Assembly: GCF_000013445.1 (NCBI RefSeq)
Contig: NC_007796.1
Span: 1,710,936-1,774,935 of the forward strand
Source: Methanospirillum hungatei JF-1
GTDB taxonomy: Archaea; Halobacteriota; Methanomicrobia; Methanomicrobiales; Methanospirillaceae
Reading direction: 5' to 3'
Length of the DNA: 64,000 nucleotides
The stretch's first letter is position 1. Each line of letters starts with the position of its first letter. Below are positions 1 through 8,373 of the stretch, one piece after another. The notes beneath the pieces were generated by a model, which saw only the letters and a program-made list of their open reading frames with translations, was not told the origin of the DNA and did no database searches. The translations under genes and the position numbers were made by a program.

Positions 1-1052
1 CTGCAGGCGGGAGGCTTGCAATCAGGGAGGCAATCACAACACTTGAGCATGCGCTTTCCTTCACAGGCAGGGAAATCCCTCCTCTCCCCGACATTCCGAA
101 AGATCCGGAAGGAGTCACCATCATCATCGCGGCATACCCGGTCAGCAGGATCATGGTCTCCTGCGCCCAGGATCGGATTTTCATCGACCGGCTGGTACGA
201 TACCAGGCATGGACTGTCTTTGCCTTTCTCCAGGATGAAGACCCGGAGGTGAAACGGTTCATCAGAAGATCCATCGGCCTTCCCGAGACCGGGAATGAGA
301 TCTCTGTAGTAGACTATATACCGGTTGCCTCACGGATGCCTCAAGAGAAGTGGAGACTTATCAACCGGGTAGTTGTCAAAGGGAATGTGCAGGTGGCTCC
401 TGACGAGTATGATGAGATTGTAAGAGAGCGCCTCAGATACATTATGGCCAGGAACCTGCCACTCAAAGTCCCGTCATCTGTCTGCGAACTGCTCAGGCCG
501 GCGGTTGAAAGGATTAAAGCGGAATGGCAGAAGAGGGCACTTGAAGAGTTCGGCCAGGTCGAGGAGTCGGCATTTCCCCCCTGTATGCAGGCGATACTGG
601 GGGCCATAGCCGGACAGGGACATCTGACCCATATGGCACGGTTTGCAATCTCCGCATTCCTTCATAATATCGGCATGGAAAATACCAGGATTATCGAACT
701 CTACGGGTCGGTTCCGAACTTTGATCTCCGAAAGACGCTCTACCAGGTTGAGCATATCACCGGACGGGGAGGGACAAGTACCGAGTATGTCTCCCCCCTC
801 TGTTCGACCATGAAGACGCACGGGATTTGTGTGCATCCGGACAATCTGTGCAAGAAAGTCACCCACCCGCTCACCTATTACAAACAGAAGAAACGTGACC
901 TGAACCGGAAAGGAAAGCCATCCGGTGAAAATGCGCCCAAACAGGCGGAAAAAAGGAAGAGCGAAAAACCAGAGGGGCAATCAGGCACTGACGCCTCTGA
1001 TAGCATACCCTCCCGCGCTGATAGTGATCACAAAGAGGAGCAGGGCACCTAG
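1..1052 (+). CDS. priL: DNA primase large subunit PriL, 5' end outside window
   Basis: The reading frame is open from base 3 and ends with TAG at 1052, so the start lies upstream of the window. The protein matches archaeal PriL, the non-catalytic subunit that binds PriS and helps primer initiation. Four cysteines expected to hold the [4Fe-4S] cluster are visible: one in PPCMQA, two in the segment SPLCSTMKTHGIC, and one in DNLC. After this cluster comes a Lys/Glu/Ser-rich tail of about 50 residues that looks disordered. The end overlaps a convergent small gene by about 70 bp. Family assignment is confident; the exact length is unknown because of truncation. Confidence 0.93.
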   Translation, partial: AGGRLAIREAITTLEHALSFTGREIPPLPDIPKDPEGVTIIIAAYPVSRIMVSCAQDRIFIDRLVRYQAWTVFAFLQDEDPEVKRFIRRSIGLPETGNEISVVDYIPVASRMPQEKWRLINRVVVKGNVQVAPDEYDEIVRERLRYIMARNLPLKVPSSVCELLRPAVERIKAEWQKRALEEFGQVEESAFPPCMQAILGAIAGQGHLTHMARFAISAFLHNIGMENTRIIELYGSVPNFDLRKTLYQVEHITGRGGTSTEYVSPLCSTMKTHGICVHPDNLCKKVTHPLTYYKQKKRDLNRKGKPSGENAPKQAEKRKSEKPEGQSGTDASDSIPSRADSDHKEEQGT

Positions 1053-1178
1053 ATATCCTATTTCACCAGGAAGGACTGCCGGGAGTAGAAGGATGAGTAC
1101 AAGAAAAACTATGAGACTTCCAACTCCAACTATGGCATCAAGCATCCATCGTTTCATAACTTCAGTACTTTGCGTCAT
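981..1178 (-). CDS. small two-helix membrane protein, function unknown
   Basis: I place the start at the internal Met of MTQSTEVMKRW (65 aa). A longer frame reaches 1301, but its first 41 residues are not membrane-like and would overlap the next plus-strand gene. GGGGAG sits directly before the chosen ATG, so spacing is poor, and Met8 of the 65-aa form is another possible start. Two hydrophobic stretches (about residues 12-35 and 40-60) predict two transmembrane helices. The 3' end overlaps the end of priL convergently. No family recognised. It could be a chance frame, but the clean membrane pattern argues for a real gene. Confidence 0.5.
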   Translation of the reverse strand: MTQSTEVMKRWMLDAIVGVGSLIVFLVLILLLPAVLPGEIGYLGALLLFVITISAGGYAIRGVSA

Positions 1179-1235
1179 CTCCCCGGTTAAGGGTTTGGGG
1201 GGCCGGGCATCCGATACACGAAACCCAGGGATCCA

Positions 1236-1784
1236 ATGAATGAAGCATTGAAAGAAAAAATCAGCAGAGAACTCCAGGAAGCTGCCGAGCGAATATCTCA
1301 TGAGGTCGCTTTGGAACTTTTACCAGATGAGGGTATGGAACTTGTCTATGCCCGTCACGGAGCCCGGACACCGGATGATGTCGGATCTTGCCTTCTCTTT
1401 CGGGAGGTTGAAGGAATATCCCGTCCTTCTATCAGGTTTGAGCACCCATCACTCATGGTTTCAGGAATCCTGACTGCGATCAGGTTCTCTCCGGAGATCC
1501 GATCGGCCTGCAGTATCAGGCATTCAGAAAAACTAAAGAGAATCGCTGAGGATATGCTGCTTGAGACCTGGACCTGTACTGCAGGAAGTATCCCCCCCGG
1601 AGTCTCCACCATGGACTGGGCGGTTGCATTCTGTAGCGAGCAGGATTCTGGAGTTCCCGATGTCCTGTTCATTGAAACAGACGGAAAAACCTTGGCACAG
1701 GCACGATTGTTTGGTGAGAGACCAGGATCGGTTGCAACAAATCTTATTAAGATATCACAGCGCATTATTGATGCAACTCACTGA
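1236..1784 (+). CDS. ThiN-like thiamine-phosphate synthase domain protein
   Basis: This 182-aa protein resembles the archaeal ThiN domain, which couples hydroxymethylpyrimidine-PP and thiazole phosphate to thiamine phosphate. ThiN is usually fused to ThiD or to a DNA-binding domain. Supporting segments are the pattern ILTAIRFSPEIRSACSIRHS near residues 75-95, the tryptophan-containing MDWAV, and the PDV...ARLFGERPGSVA tail. There is no ThiD or helix-turn-helix domain here, only a short helical N terminus. It lies 12 bp before rps17e and is probably cotranscribed with it. Catalytic activity is not shown by the sequence; it could be a regulatory or divergent ThiN. Confidence 0.65.
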   Translation: MNEALKEKISRELQEAAERISHEVALELLPDEGMELVYARHGARTPDDVGSCLLFREVEGISRPSIRFEHPSLMVSGILTAIRFSPEIRSACSIRHSEKLKRIAEDMLLETWTCTAGSIPPGVSTMDWAVAFCSEQDSGVPDVLFIETDGKTLAQARLFGERPGSVATNLIKISQRIIDATH

Positions 1785-1796
1785 GAGAGATATATC

Positions 1797-1991
1797 ATGG
1801 GAATTAAACCGACTTATATCAAAAAAATCGGGATTGAACTCCTGGAGTTCCACGAAGAAAAGTTTACGAACGACTTTGACGAGAATAAGAAAGCCGTTGC
1901 AAGCGCAACCAATGTTCCAAGCAAGCGGGTCAGAAACAGAGTTGCCGGATACATCACAAGAAAGATAAATACTGGGAAATTCAAAAAATAA
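1797..1991 (+). CDS. rps17e: 30S ribosomal protein S17e
   Basis: The 64-aa basic protein begins MGIKPTYIKKIG and contains the typical S17e segment NVPSKRVRNRVAGYITRK. S17e is an archaeal/eukaryotic small-subunit protein absent from bacteria, so it also fixes the domain of the host. A purine-rich GAGAG lies about 8 bases before the ATG. The gene ends 5 bp before dapA, suggesting cotranscription with the lysine-pathway genes. Confidence 0.96.
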   Translation: MGIKPTYIKKIGIELLEFHEEKFTNDFDENKKAVASATNVPSKRVRNRVAGYITRKINTGKFKK

Positions 1992-1996
1992 TCCTC

Positions 1997-2872
1997 ATGT
2001 TTGAGGGTGTTTTCCCCGCTTTGATTACTCCTTTTCAAAGAAATCACGGAAAGAATCTGGACCTTGATGGCCTTCGTTCCAACATAGCGCACCTCGTTGC
2101 CGCAGGGGTTCATGGTGTTGTTCCCTGTGGTTCAACCGGTGAATCTGCAACTCTTTCTTTTGCCGAACACGAACAGGTCGTCGAGGTTACTATGGATGAG
2201 GCAGGCGGAAAGGTTCCTGTCCTTGCCGGCACTGGATCCAACAACACTTCTGAAGCGCTCCGGTTTACACGGGCTGCAAAAGATGTCGGAGCAGATGGTG
2301 TCCTTGTCATCAGCCCGTATTATAATAAGCCAAACAGGTCAGGTCTTATTAAGCATTATACCGCTATTGCAGACCTGGATATTCCTGTGGTTGTCTATAA
2401 TGTCCCTGGCAGAACCGGGCAGAATATTACTCCGGATATTATAGCAGAGCTGGCAAAACACCCAAACATCGTAGGAGTCAAGGAGGCATCAGGAGACCTT
2501 GGTCAGATATCAACCATCATTGAACTGACGAGAGACGAAGATTTCGCCGTTATCTCCGGCGATGACAACCTGACGCTTCCAATCCTCTCCCTGGGCGGGA
2601 AAGGAGTCATATCCGTTGCAGCAAATATCTATCCCCGCCCCCTGATTGAGATGTATGAAGCAGCACAGAAGGGAGACTACGAGACTGCACGGGAGATCCA
2701 TTTCAAATATTCACCCCTCTTCCGGGCGATGTTTTATGAGTCAAATCCGATCCCGGTAAAGAAGGCCGCAGAAATTCTGGGAATGGCTGCAGGACCACTT
2801 CGTCTGCCCCTTGACGAGGCATCAGAGCAGACAACAGAAAGACTCAAAGAGGTTTTATCCAGATATGATTAA
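1997..2872 (+). CDS. dapA: 4-hydroxy-tetrahydrodipicolinate synthase DapA
   Basis: A full-length 291-aa class I aldolase that condenses pyruvate with aspartate semialdehyde, the first committed step of lysine/diaminopimelate synthesis. Visible signatures are GSTGESATLS (pyruvate and Thr-Thr region), YNVPGRTG containing the conserved Tyr, and VGVKEASGD with the Schiff-base Lys. The stop overlaps the start of dapB by 8 bp, so translation is likely coupled. In archaea, DapA-like aldolases may act on other 2-oxoacids, but the adjacent dapB makes the lysine assignment strong. Confidence 0.96.
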   Translation: MFEGVFPALITPFQRNHGKNLDLDGLRSNIAHLVAAGVHGVVPCGSTGESATLSFAEHEQVVEVTMDEAGGKVPVLAGTGSNNTSEALRFTRAAKDVGADGVLVISPYYNKPNRSGLIKHYTAIADLDIPVVVYNVPGRTGQNITPDIIAELAKHPNIVGVKEASGDLGQISTIIELTRDEDFAVISGDDNLTLPILSLGGKGVISVAANIYPRPLIEMYEAAQKGDYETAREIHFKYSPLFRAMFYESNPIPVKKAAEILGMAAGPLRLPLDEASEQTTERLKEVLSRYD

Positions 2873-3629
2873 AGTCGTTATTTGTGGAGCATTTGGCCGC
2901 ATGGGGACCATCATCGGGGAGATCATATCCAAAGAGCAGGATATGCAACTCGTCGGCGGGGTTGATATAAAAGAGGGGACGTTCTTTGGAGTTCCGGTCG
3001 TGACATCAGACAAGTTAGCAGACTTTCTCTCGTCAGTACAACCTGATGTGGTCATAGACTTTACGGTCGCACCGGCAGCAGCACAAAATGTTCCGGTTGC
3101 AGCCCGAGCCGGATGTGCAATAATTCTTGGAACGACCGGCCTTACTCAGGAACAGCGGAAAGGAATTGACGCCGCGATTAGAGAGGGAAAGGTCCCGGCG
3201 GTCATATCAACCAATTACTCAATAGGGATGAACATTCTCTGGACGCTTATCAGGGATGCTGCCAGAAAACTTTCAGATTATGATGTTGAAGTGATCGAGG
3301 CCCATCACCGGTATAAGAAAGATGCGCCAAGCGGGACGGCCCGGACCATCCTGCAGATCCTTCAGGAAGAGATCGGCCCACGTGAAGAGATATACGGGCG
3401 CGAAGGGATGACTGAACGAAGCTCGGAGATCGGAGTCCATGTTATCCGTGGAGGAGACATTGTCGGTGACCATGCCGTCATGTTTGCAAGCAATTTCGAG
3501 ACCGTCACTCTCTCTCACCGGGCATATGATCGCTCCGTGTTTGCTGAAGGCGCAGTCAGGGCTACCCGCTGGGTATTTGGAAAAGAACCGGGGATTTACG
3601 GCATGAAAGACGTTTTAAACCTTTCATGA
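2865..3629 (+). CDS. dapB: 4-hydroxy-tetrahydrodipicolinate reductase DapB
   Basis: The start is the ATG at 2865, giving MIKVVICGAFGRMG, a Rossmann nucleotide-binding start. The frame is open to 2811 but the earlier Met has no family support and lies inside dapA. The 254-aa protein carries the DapB active-site segment EAHHRYKKDAPSGTA. It reduces the DapA product using NAD(P)H. It is translationally coupled to dapA through the 8-bp overlap. Confidence 0.96.
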   Translation: MIKVVICGAFGRMGTIIGEIISKEQDMQLVGGVDIKEGTFFGVPVVTSDKLADFLSSVQPDVVIDFTVAPAAAQNVPVAARAGCAIILGTTGLTQEQRKGIDAAIREGKVPAVISTNYSIGMNILWTLIRDAARKLSDYDVEVIEAHHRYKKDAPSGTARTILQILQEEIGPREEIYGREGMTERSSEIGVHVIRGGDIVGDHAVMFASNFETVTLSHRAYDRSVFAEGAVRATRWVFGKEPGIYGMKDVLNLS

Positions 3630-3680
3630 CCTTTCGAAACCTATTTTTAAGTATTTCACCAAATTTTTGAGGAGATATCA

Positions 3681-3854
3681 ATGACCGCAATTATTGATAA
3701 AGATAAATGTACCGGTTGTGAAACCTGTGTTGATGAGTGTCCGGCTACTGCTATTACCATGGAAAATGAAAAAGCCGTAGTAAACAATGAACTGTGTGTC
3801 GACTGTGGCTCCTGTGTCGATGTCTGTCCGGCAGAAGCCATCACCATGGAATAA
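3681..3854 (+). CDS. 2[4Fe-4S] ferredoxin
   Basis: A 57-aa low-potential electron carrier. Two cluster-binding motifs of the form CxxCxxCxxxCP are visible: CTGCETCVDECP and CVDCGSCVDVCP. The protein is acidic, as expected for clostridial-type ferredoxins, which serve hydrogenase, formylmethanofuran dehydrogenase and similar enzymes in methanogens. A strong ribosome-binding site, GAGGAG, precedes the ATG, and an AT-rich stretch (CTATTTTTAAG) some 40 bases upstream could be its promoter. It stands alone, between dapB and asd. Confidence 0.95.
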   Translation: MTAIIDKDKCTGCETCVDECPATAITMENEKAVVNNELCVDCGSCVDVCPAEAITME

Positions 3855-3932
3855 ATCCCACTTTTTTCTCACTCATTCCCTTTGGATCATCCCCGGATAA
3901 TTGACACTTTTACACCTGCCCTGCACAGCATT

Positions 3933-3948
3933 CTTCGTCCGGACGAAG
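3933..3948. promoter_or_regulatory. 16-bp perfect palindrome upstream of asd
   Basis: CTTCGTCCGGACGAAG is a perfect inverted repeat without spacer, about 80 bases upstream of asd. There is no following T-run, so it looks more like an operator than a terminator, though it could be the terminator hairpin of the ferredoxin gene. A TATA-like ACTATAATTA follows at 3996-4005, consistent with an asd promoter. The regulator is unknown. Confidence 0.4.
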
Positions 3949-4029
3949 GTATATCGTTTGTTTCACTCTGATTATCCTAAAAACCAATGTAGTGCACTAT
4001 AATTACTGGTTCAGATATATATACGAGGT

Positions 4030-5046
4030 ATGGTTAGTGTTGGAGTCCTCGGCGCTACCGGCGCTGTGGGCCAGCGTTTTGTCCAGCTCCTGGCTGATCA
4101 CCCGTATTTCGACCTTACGGTTCTGACCGCCTCTGAGCGGAGTGCAGGAAAAAAGTATCGCGATGCAGTAAACTGGCGACTTGATCTTCCGCTTCCGGAA
4201 ACTGTCGGAGATATCACAGTCACTGATACCAGGGCCGACTGCCTGAAAAATGTAGACATTGTATTTTCAGCACTTCCTGCTGATCTTGCAACGAAGGTTG
4301 AGGCGGATTGTGCAAAAGCCGGTATTGGTGTGTGCAGCAATGCCAGTTCCCACCGGATGATGCCTGATGTACCCCTTGTCGTACCTGAAGTAAATGCTGA
4401 TCATCTGCGGATGATTGAATTACAGCGCGACGCGGGAACTGACGGATTCATTGTGACAAATCCGAATTGTTCAACCATCATGCTCACCGTCTCCCTGGCG
4501 CCTATCCGGAACTTTCATTTCACTGACCTCAGGGTCGCAACCATGCAGGCGATCTCAGGAGCAGGATTTGAAGGCATACCGGGAATGTCCATCTTTGACA
4601 ATGTCATCCCCTATATCGGAGGGGAAGAAGAGAAGATGGAACGCGAAACCCTCAAGATCATGGGAACATTTGACGGAAGCGAAGTTGTAAATGCCCCGTT
4701 CTCTGTCAGTGCAAGTTGTAACCGGGTCCCGGTCATTGACGGACATTCCATGGCAGTATGGCTTGATATCAAGGAACCGGTGGAGACAGTTGCAAAAGCA
4801 TTCCAGAACTGGAAGTGCCCGCTGAAGGACCTTCCCACCTTACCAGAGAAGTCAGTTGATTTTATGACCCAGCAGGATCGTCCCCAGCCACGTCTTGACC
4901 GTATGAAAGGGAGAGGGATGACCGTCTCTGTCGGAAGACTCAGACCTGGTATCCGGTACATTGCCATGGGACACAATACCATCAGGGGTGCTGCCGGAGC
5001 CTCAGTCCTGAATGCAGAACTGATCTGTGACCGCGGGTACCTGTAA
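4030..5046 (+). CDS. asd: aspartate-semialdehyde dehydrogenase
   Basis: A 338-aa archaeal/fungal-type ASADH that reduces aspartyl phosphate to aspartate semialdehyde, feeding DapA and the threonine/methionine branch. Visible features: the N-terminal nucleotide-binding [13 protein letters not shown], the catalytic Cys in TNPNCSTIM, and the C-terminal segment with [16 protein letters not shown]. The product is the substrate of the nearby dapA product. albA follows 5 bp downstream. Confidence 0.96.
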   Translation: MVSVGVLGATGAVGQRFVQLLADHPYFDLTVLTASERSAGKKYRDAVNWRLDLPLPETVGDITVTDTRADCLKNVDIVFSALPADLATKVEADCAKAGIGVCSNASSHRMMPDVPLVVPEVNADHLRMIELQRDAGTDGFIVTNPNCSTIMLTVSLAPIRNFHFTDLRVATMQAISGAGFEGIPGMSIFDNVIPYIGGEEEKMERETLKIMGTFDGSEVVNAPFSVSASCNRVPVIDGHSMAVWLDIKEPVETVAKAFQNWKCPLKDLPTLPEKSVDFMTQQDRPQPRLDRMKGRGMTVSVGRLRPGIRYIAMGHNTIRGAAGASVLNAELICDRGYL

Positions 5047-5051
5047 TACCT

Positions 5052-5336
5052 ATGGCCAGCATGGAGAACGACAATATCGTATTTGTGGGCAACAAACCGG
5101 TCATGAATTATGTTCTGGCTGTTGTCACACAATTTAACAACGGAGCAGGGGAAGTAATCATAAAAGCACGGGGAAAAGCAATTTCACGAGCCGTGGACAC
5201 CACTGAAATAGCGCTGAATCGGTTTTTGCAGGATGTGGAAAAAAAATCCATCCTCACTTCAACTGAAGTTGTCGACACCGAAAGTGGAAAAACCCAAGTA
5301 TCATCAATTGAAATAATCCTGATCTCCAGAAAATAA
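5052..5336 (+). CDS. albA: DNA/RNA-binding chromatin protein Alba
   Basis: A 94-aa Alba fold protein with [18 protein letters not shown] at the start and the conserved segment [22 protein letters not shown]. Alba is an abundant archaeal nucleoid protein. The conserved Lys in GNKPVMNY is the residue acetylated in Sulfolobus Alba (known for the family). An alternative start at Met4 (5061) would remove MAS. It lies 5 bp after asd, suggesting shared transcription. Confidence 0.92.
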   Translation: MASMENDNIVFVGNKPVMNYVLAVVTQFNNGAGEVIIKARGKAISRAVDTTEIALNRFLQDVEKKSILTSTEVVDTESGKTQVSSIEIILISRK

Positions 5337-5396
5337 ACAACGTCTCTTTTCTTTCTGACAAAAGAATTTAAGCAGCTATTGCTAAACCTTTTAAGA

Positions 5397-5834
5397 ATGA
5401 AGATCGGTCTGGTGATGCTGATCGGGTACTTCCTGATCCTGGTGTCCCAGTCATACGCCGCCACCCCTGATTCAGAAGGGTACCTTCGTATTGAGTCAGT
5501 TACGATATCATTGATGCCCGGGTATGCCGACGTTCACGTGGAATACGAGTTGGAAGATGCATTCAGGGTTCTTGCATTTATGTTTGGGGAAAATGATATC
5601 AAATCCAGGCTTCTGCAAAAACTTGCCTTCTCCAATGTAAGTGTACTCTCGATGAACTATACGGCAGCAGACCTGCAGGTGTATGATGTTCAGCCGGTTT
5701 ATGGCGACGGACTGTACTGGTTCCCGGCCCACAGTTTCGGATGTGAAATTCCGGAGGTCGTGATCAGCACCAATCTGTCAACTGAAAAGTATGAGAATAT
5801 CAGTGCCCTGGAAAACGGGATTGTATATTACTAA
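5397..5834 (+). CDS. secreted or membrane-anchored protein, function unknown
   Basis: The start at Met7 of the open frame (5397) gives MKIGLVMLIGYFLILVSQSYAA, a good signal peptide with likely cleavage after SYA. An upstream Met at 5379 is possible. The mature ~125 aa part is rich in beta-type residues, has a few N-glycosylation-type sites (NVS, NYT, NLS, NIS), and contains a single Cys. No family recognised. The next gene, marC-like, follows 18 bp later. Confidence 0.7.
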   Translation: MKIGLVMLIGYFLILVSQSYAATPDSEGYLRIESVTISLMPGYADVHVEYELEDAFRVLAFMFGENDIKSRLLQKLAFSNVSVLSMNYTAADLQVYDVQPVYGDGLYWFPAHSFGCEIPEVVISTNLSTEKYENISALENGIVYY

Positions 5835-5852
5835 TACATCCAAACAAGTACT

Positions 5853-6512
5853 ATGGCACCAGATCTCATCAGTTTCTCTCTTTTCGCCCTTTCATCCATC
5901 CTCATCGTGGTAAATCCTCTTGGTGCCCTGCTGGTATATAACTCCATTACCGAGTTCATGGATTCCAAAGACAAACGCAAGGTGGCAGCCTACGGGTGTC
6001 GTATTGCAGGAGCAGTACTGATATTTTTCACCCTGTTCGGCTCATCCCTCCTGTCACTCTTTGGGATAACCATCAGTGCCTTTACCGTCGCCGGCGGGGT
6101 TCTGCTGTTTGGTATTGGTATGGAGATGGTGTATGCACGGACCTCGCGGGCAAAGGTAACGGCAACGGAGAAATATGAAAGCATCGATGCTGAGGACATT
6201 TCATCAATGCCTCTTGCATTTCCGATGATATCAGGACCTGGAACCATCACAACAGTTATCGTCCTCTCTCAGGATACCCCGATATTTTCTGAACCGGTGG
6301 AACTTGGGATCATCCTGGGCTCAGTGATCGTGACCATTCTCATCACCTATATTGTACTGATATCCTCTGAACAGATAACAAAACGGATCGGCCAGCGTGA
6401 ATACCGGGTTGTCAACCGTCTGATGGGCATTATGCTCATGGCCATCGCAGTTCAGTTTATCATCAACGGAATCTCGCAGGCATTTCCGATGCTGACCGGT
6501 TCAGCAACCTGA
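5853..6512 (+). CDS. MarC-family integral membrane protein
   Basis: A 219-aa protein with about six hydrophobic segments and the MarC motifs IVVNPLGALLVYNSIT near the N terminus and PLAFPMISGPGTITTVIV in the middle (the PGTI signature). MarC proteins (once linked to multiple antibiotic resistance) have no settled function; transport is presumed. Length matches the family. The C-terminal helix contains RLMGIMLMAIAVQFIINGI, also typical. Confidence 0.9.
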   Translation: MAPDLISFSLFALSSILIVVNPLGALLVYNSITEFMDSKDKRKVAAYGCRIAGAVLIFFTLFGSSLLSLFGITISAFTVAGGVLLFGIGMEMVYARTSRAKVTATEKYESIDAEDISSMPLAFPMISGPGTITTVIVLSQDTPIFSEPVELGIILGSVIVTILITYIVLISSEQITKRIGQREYRVVNRLMGIMLMAIAVQFIINGISQAFPMLTGSAT

Positions 6513-6532
6513 ACCTTTTTTAAAAACGGGTT

Positions 6533-6760
6533 TTACGCTTCTTCCATTGCTGCATAGCACTGCCGGAAGAGTTCCCTGGTTTCAAGAGCCTCGTCCCGGT
6601 TCACCTTCTGGATGGCAAATCCCACATGAACAAGAACAAAATCTCCAACCGAAACGTCAACAAGGTCAATGCGGATATCCTGTCTCAGGCTTCCAAAATC
6701 GACAAGAGCAGTATTGTCATCACGAATCTCAAGAATTTCTGCAGGAATTGCAATACACAT
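6533..6760 (-). CDS. hypC: hydrogenase maturation chaperone HypC/HupF
   Basis: A 75-aa protein with the essential N-terminal MCIAIPAEI (Cys2 after Met removal binds the Fe(CN)2CO precursor), then a small beta-barrel with VDVSVGDFVLVHVGFAI. HypC works with HypD to build the NiFe-hydrogenase active site. It stands alone here; the other hyp genes are not in this window. Confidence 0.93.
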   Translation of the reverse strand: MCIAIPAEILEIRDDNTALVDFGSLRQDIRIDLVDVSVGDFVLVHVGFAIQKVNRDEALETRELFRQCYAAMEEA

Positions 6761-6858
6761 ATCGGTTAATCCTCTTCTCCGGGATTATCGTACCCGGTTT
6801 ATGATCATTTTGTATCCGTATCCTATATACCTGTGTAAAGGGTATGTATCTTTACGGT

Positions 6859-7845
6859 ATGCAGAAAAAAAGGACCTTTCAAAAGCCCGTGATTGTGATC
6901 AGCCGGTGTATCGAGCATGATCCGGTCAGGTATAACGGGGATATGATTTCAAGCACTGAAGTTGCCGCTATGAAACCATATGTCACCTTCATCCCGGTAT
7001 GTCCAGAGGTTGAGATAGGACTGGGGATTCCCCGGAGCAGTATCAGGATAGTCAGAACAAAGGCAGGAGACCGGCTTATCCAGCCCACCACAAATGAAGA
7101 CCTGACTGACCGCATGAACACATTTACTGAGGGATTTATAAGCAGTCTCCCATCCGTTGACGGGTTTATCCTGAAAAACAAATCCCCAACATCAGGTATC
7201 TCCAATGTGAACATCTACCCGTCAGTTGGAAAATCAGCTGCCATTGAAAAGGGACCAGGATTTTTCGGGGGAAGGATCCTTGAGACGTTCACTGATTATC
7301 CGATTGAGGATGAGGGGCGGATACGAAATCACAGAATCCGCGAACATTTCCTGACCAGAATATTCATGCTGGCAGATCTCCGGAACGTCGAGTCAGTCGG
7401 GACAATGGCAGAACTTGCAAGGTTTCACTCGGAAAATAAACTCCTTCTCATGGCATACAGCCAGAGCAGGCTCAGGGAACTTGGGGGGATAGTCGCAAAC
7501 TCTGACCGGAAAAGACCTGATGCGGTCCTGAAAGAGTACCGCCGCGCCCTCCTTACAGCAACCCGGCTCCCTCCCCGGTATACCTCACATATTAATGTAT
7601 TACATCACTCGTTTGGTTATATCAGTGAAAATCTGAATCCTGATGAGAAGGCATTCTTCATTGACCGGATTGAAGCATACCGGAAGGGAAGACTTCCCTT
7701 ATCTGCCGTCAGGATGATTCTGCAGACCTGGCTCCTCACATATACATCCGATTATTTGAAAAATCAGACCTGGTTTGCACCATATCCGGACGGGCTTGTG
7801 ATTCTGCCTGCCGAAGAACTGGAACGGGGACGGAATATGTATTGA
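6859..7845 (+). CDS. DUF523 and DUF1722 (YbgA-like) protein
   Basis: The preferred start is Met6 of the open frame (6859, MQKKRTFQKP). The N-terminal half is DUF523-like: VIVISRCIEHDPVRYNGDM carries the conserved Cys and RYNG, and KNKSPTSGI is the typical second motif. The C-terminal half (about residues 180-320) is DUF1722, including RFHSENKLLLMAYS and LPPRYTSHINVLHHSFGY. The two-domain fusion occurs in bacteria and methanogens, and its function is not established; a role in sulfur or nucleoside metabolism has been suggested for relatives. It is divergent from hypC. Confidence 0.85.
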   Translation: MQKKRTFQKPVIVISRCIEHDPVRYNGDMISSTEVAAMKPYVTFIPVCPEVEIGLGIPRSSIRIVRTKAGDRLIQPTTNEDLTDRMNTFTEGFISSLPSVDGFILKNKSPTSGISNVNIYPSVGKSAAIEKGPGFFGGRILETFTDYPIEDEGRIRNHRIREHFLTRIFMLADLRNVESVGTMAELARFHSENKLLLMAYSQSRLRELGGIVANSDRKRPDAVLKEYRRALLTATRLPPRYTSHINVLHHSFGYISENLNPDEKAFFIDRIEAYRKGRLPLSAVRMILQTWLLTYTSDYLKNQTWFAPYPDGLVILPAEELERGRNMY

Positions 7846-7856
7846 CGGAGAAGATT

Positions 7857-8357
7857 TTACATCGTCTGTACCATAAAGGTGCAGTTTGATGAGAACGAGA
7901 TGGAATCCCCGTCTTTTACCTCATACCATTTGTCTGGAGAGATCTTTTTTCCCTGTATATAGGTGCCGTTTGTCGAGTTTTCATCCCTGACCAGCCACTT
8001 CCCGTTAAAATATTTGAATGTTGCATGCTGACGGGATACGCCGTTATATTGCTGAAGAAGGGTCCTGCCTACTGCATCCCTGCCAACGGTATCCCCATGA
8101 TGAACAGTAATTGTGGCTCCTGGAGACATTGAAAGCGTGAGAGGAGTGACCTCCCTGATAGTCCTCCCCTCATCAAACCCGATATTGGCAAACCGTCTGT
8201 CAGGCGGTTTTTTTACAATACCTTTTCCTTCAATCTGCCGGATGGTCTTTCGTTCAACCGGCTTTTTCCCCGAGATGTCTGAAAAGCACCGCATACAGAT
8301 CATCTCAGTCGCAGGATTCGCCATCCCACATGTATCACAAATTTTTTGAAGCACCAT
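7857..8357 (-). CDS. zinc-ribbon FHA-domain protein
   Basis: I choose ATG at 8357 (MVLQKICDTCG); the frame is open to a GTG at 8411, which would overlap the upstream ATPase gene. The N terminus has a zinc ribbon (CDTCG...CMRCF, residues about 7-24). A linker follows, then an FHA phosphothreonine-binding domain (about residues 75-165) with GRDAVGR, GVSRQHATF and NSTNGTYIQGKKI, the conserved Gly-Arg, Ser-x-x-His and Asn-Gly residues. As the last gene of the kinase/phosphatase cassette it is the likely reader of phosphorylated partners. Its target is unknown. Confidence 0.88.
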   Translation of the reverse strand: MVLQKICDTCGMANPATEMICMRCFSDISGKKPVERKTIRQIEGKGIVKKPPDRRFANIGFDEGRTIREVTPLTLSMSPGATITVHHGDTVGRDAVGRTLLQQYNGVSRQHATFKYFNGKWLVRDENSTNGTYIQGKKISPDKWYEVKDGDSISFSSNCTFMVQTM

Positions 8358-8373
8358 AATTACATCCGGGCAT

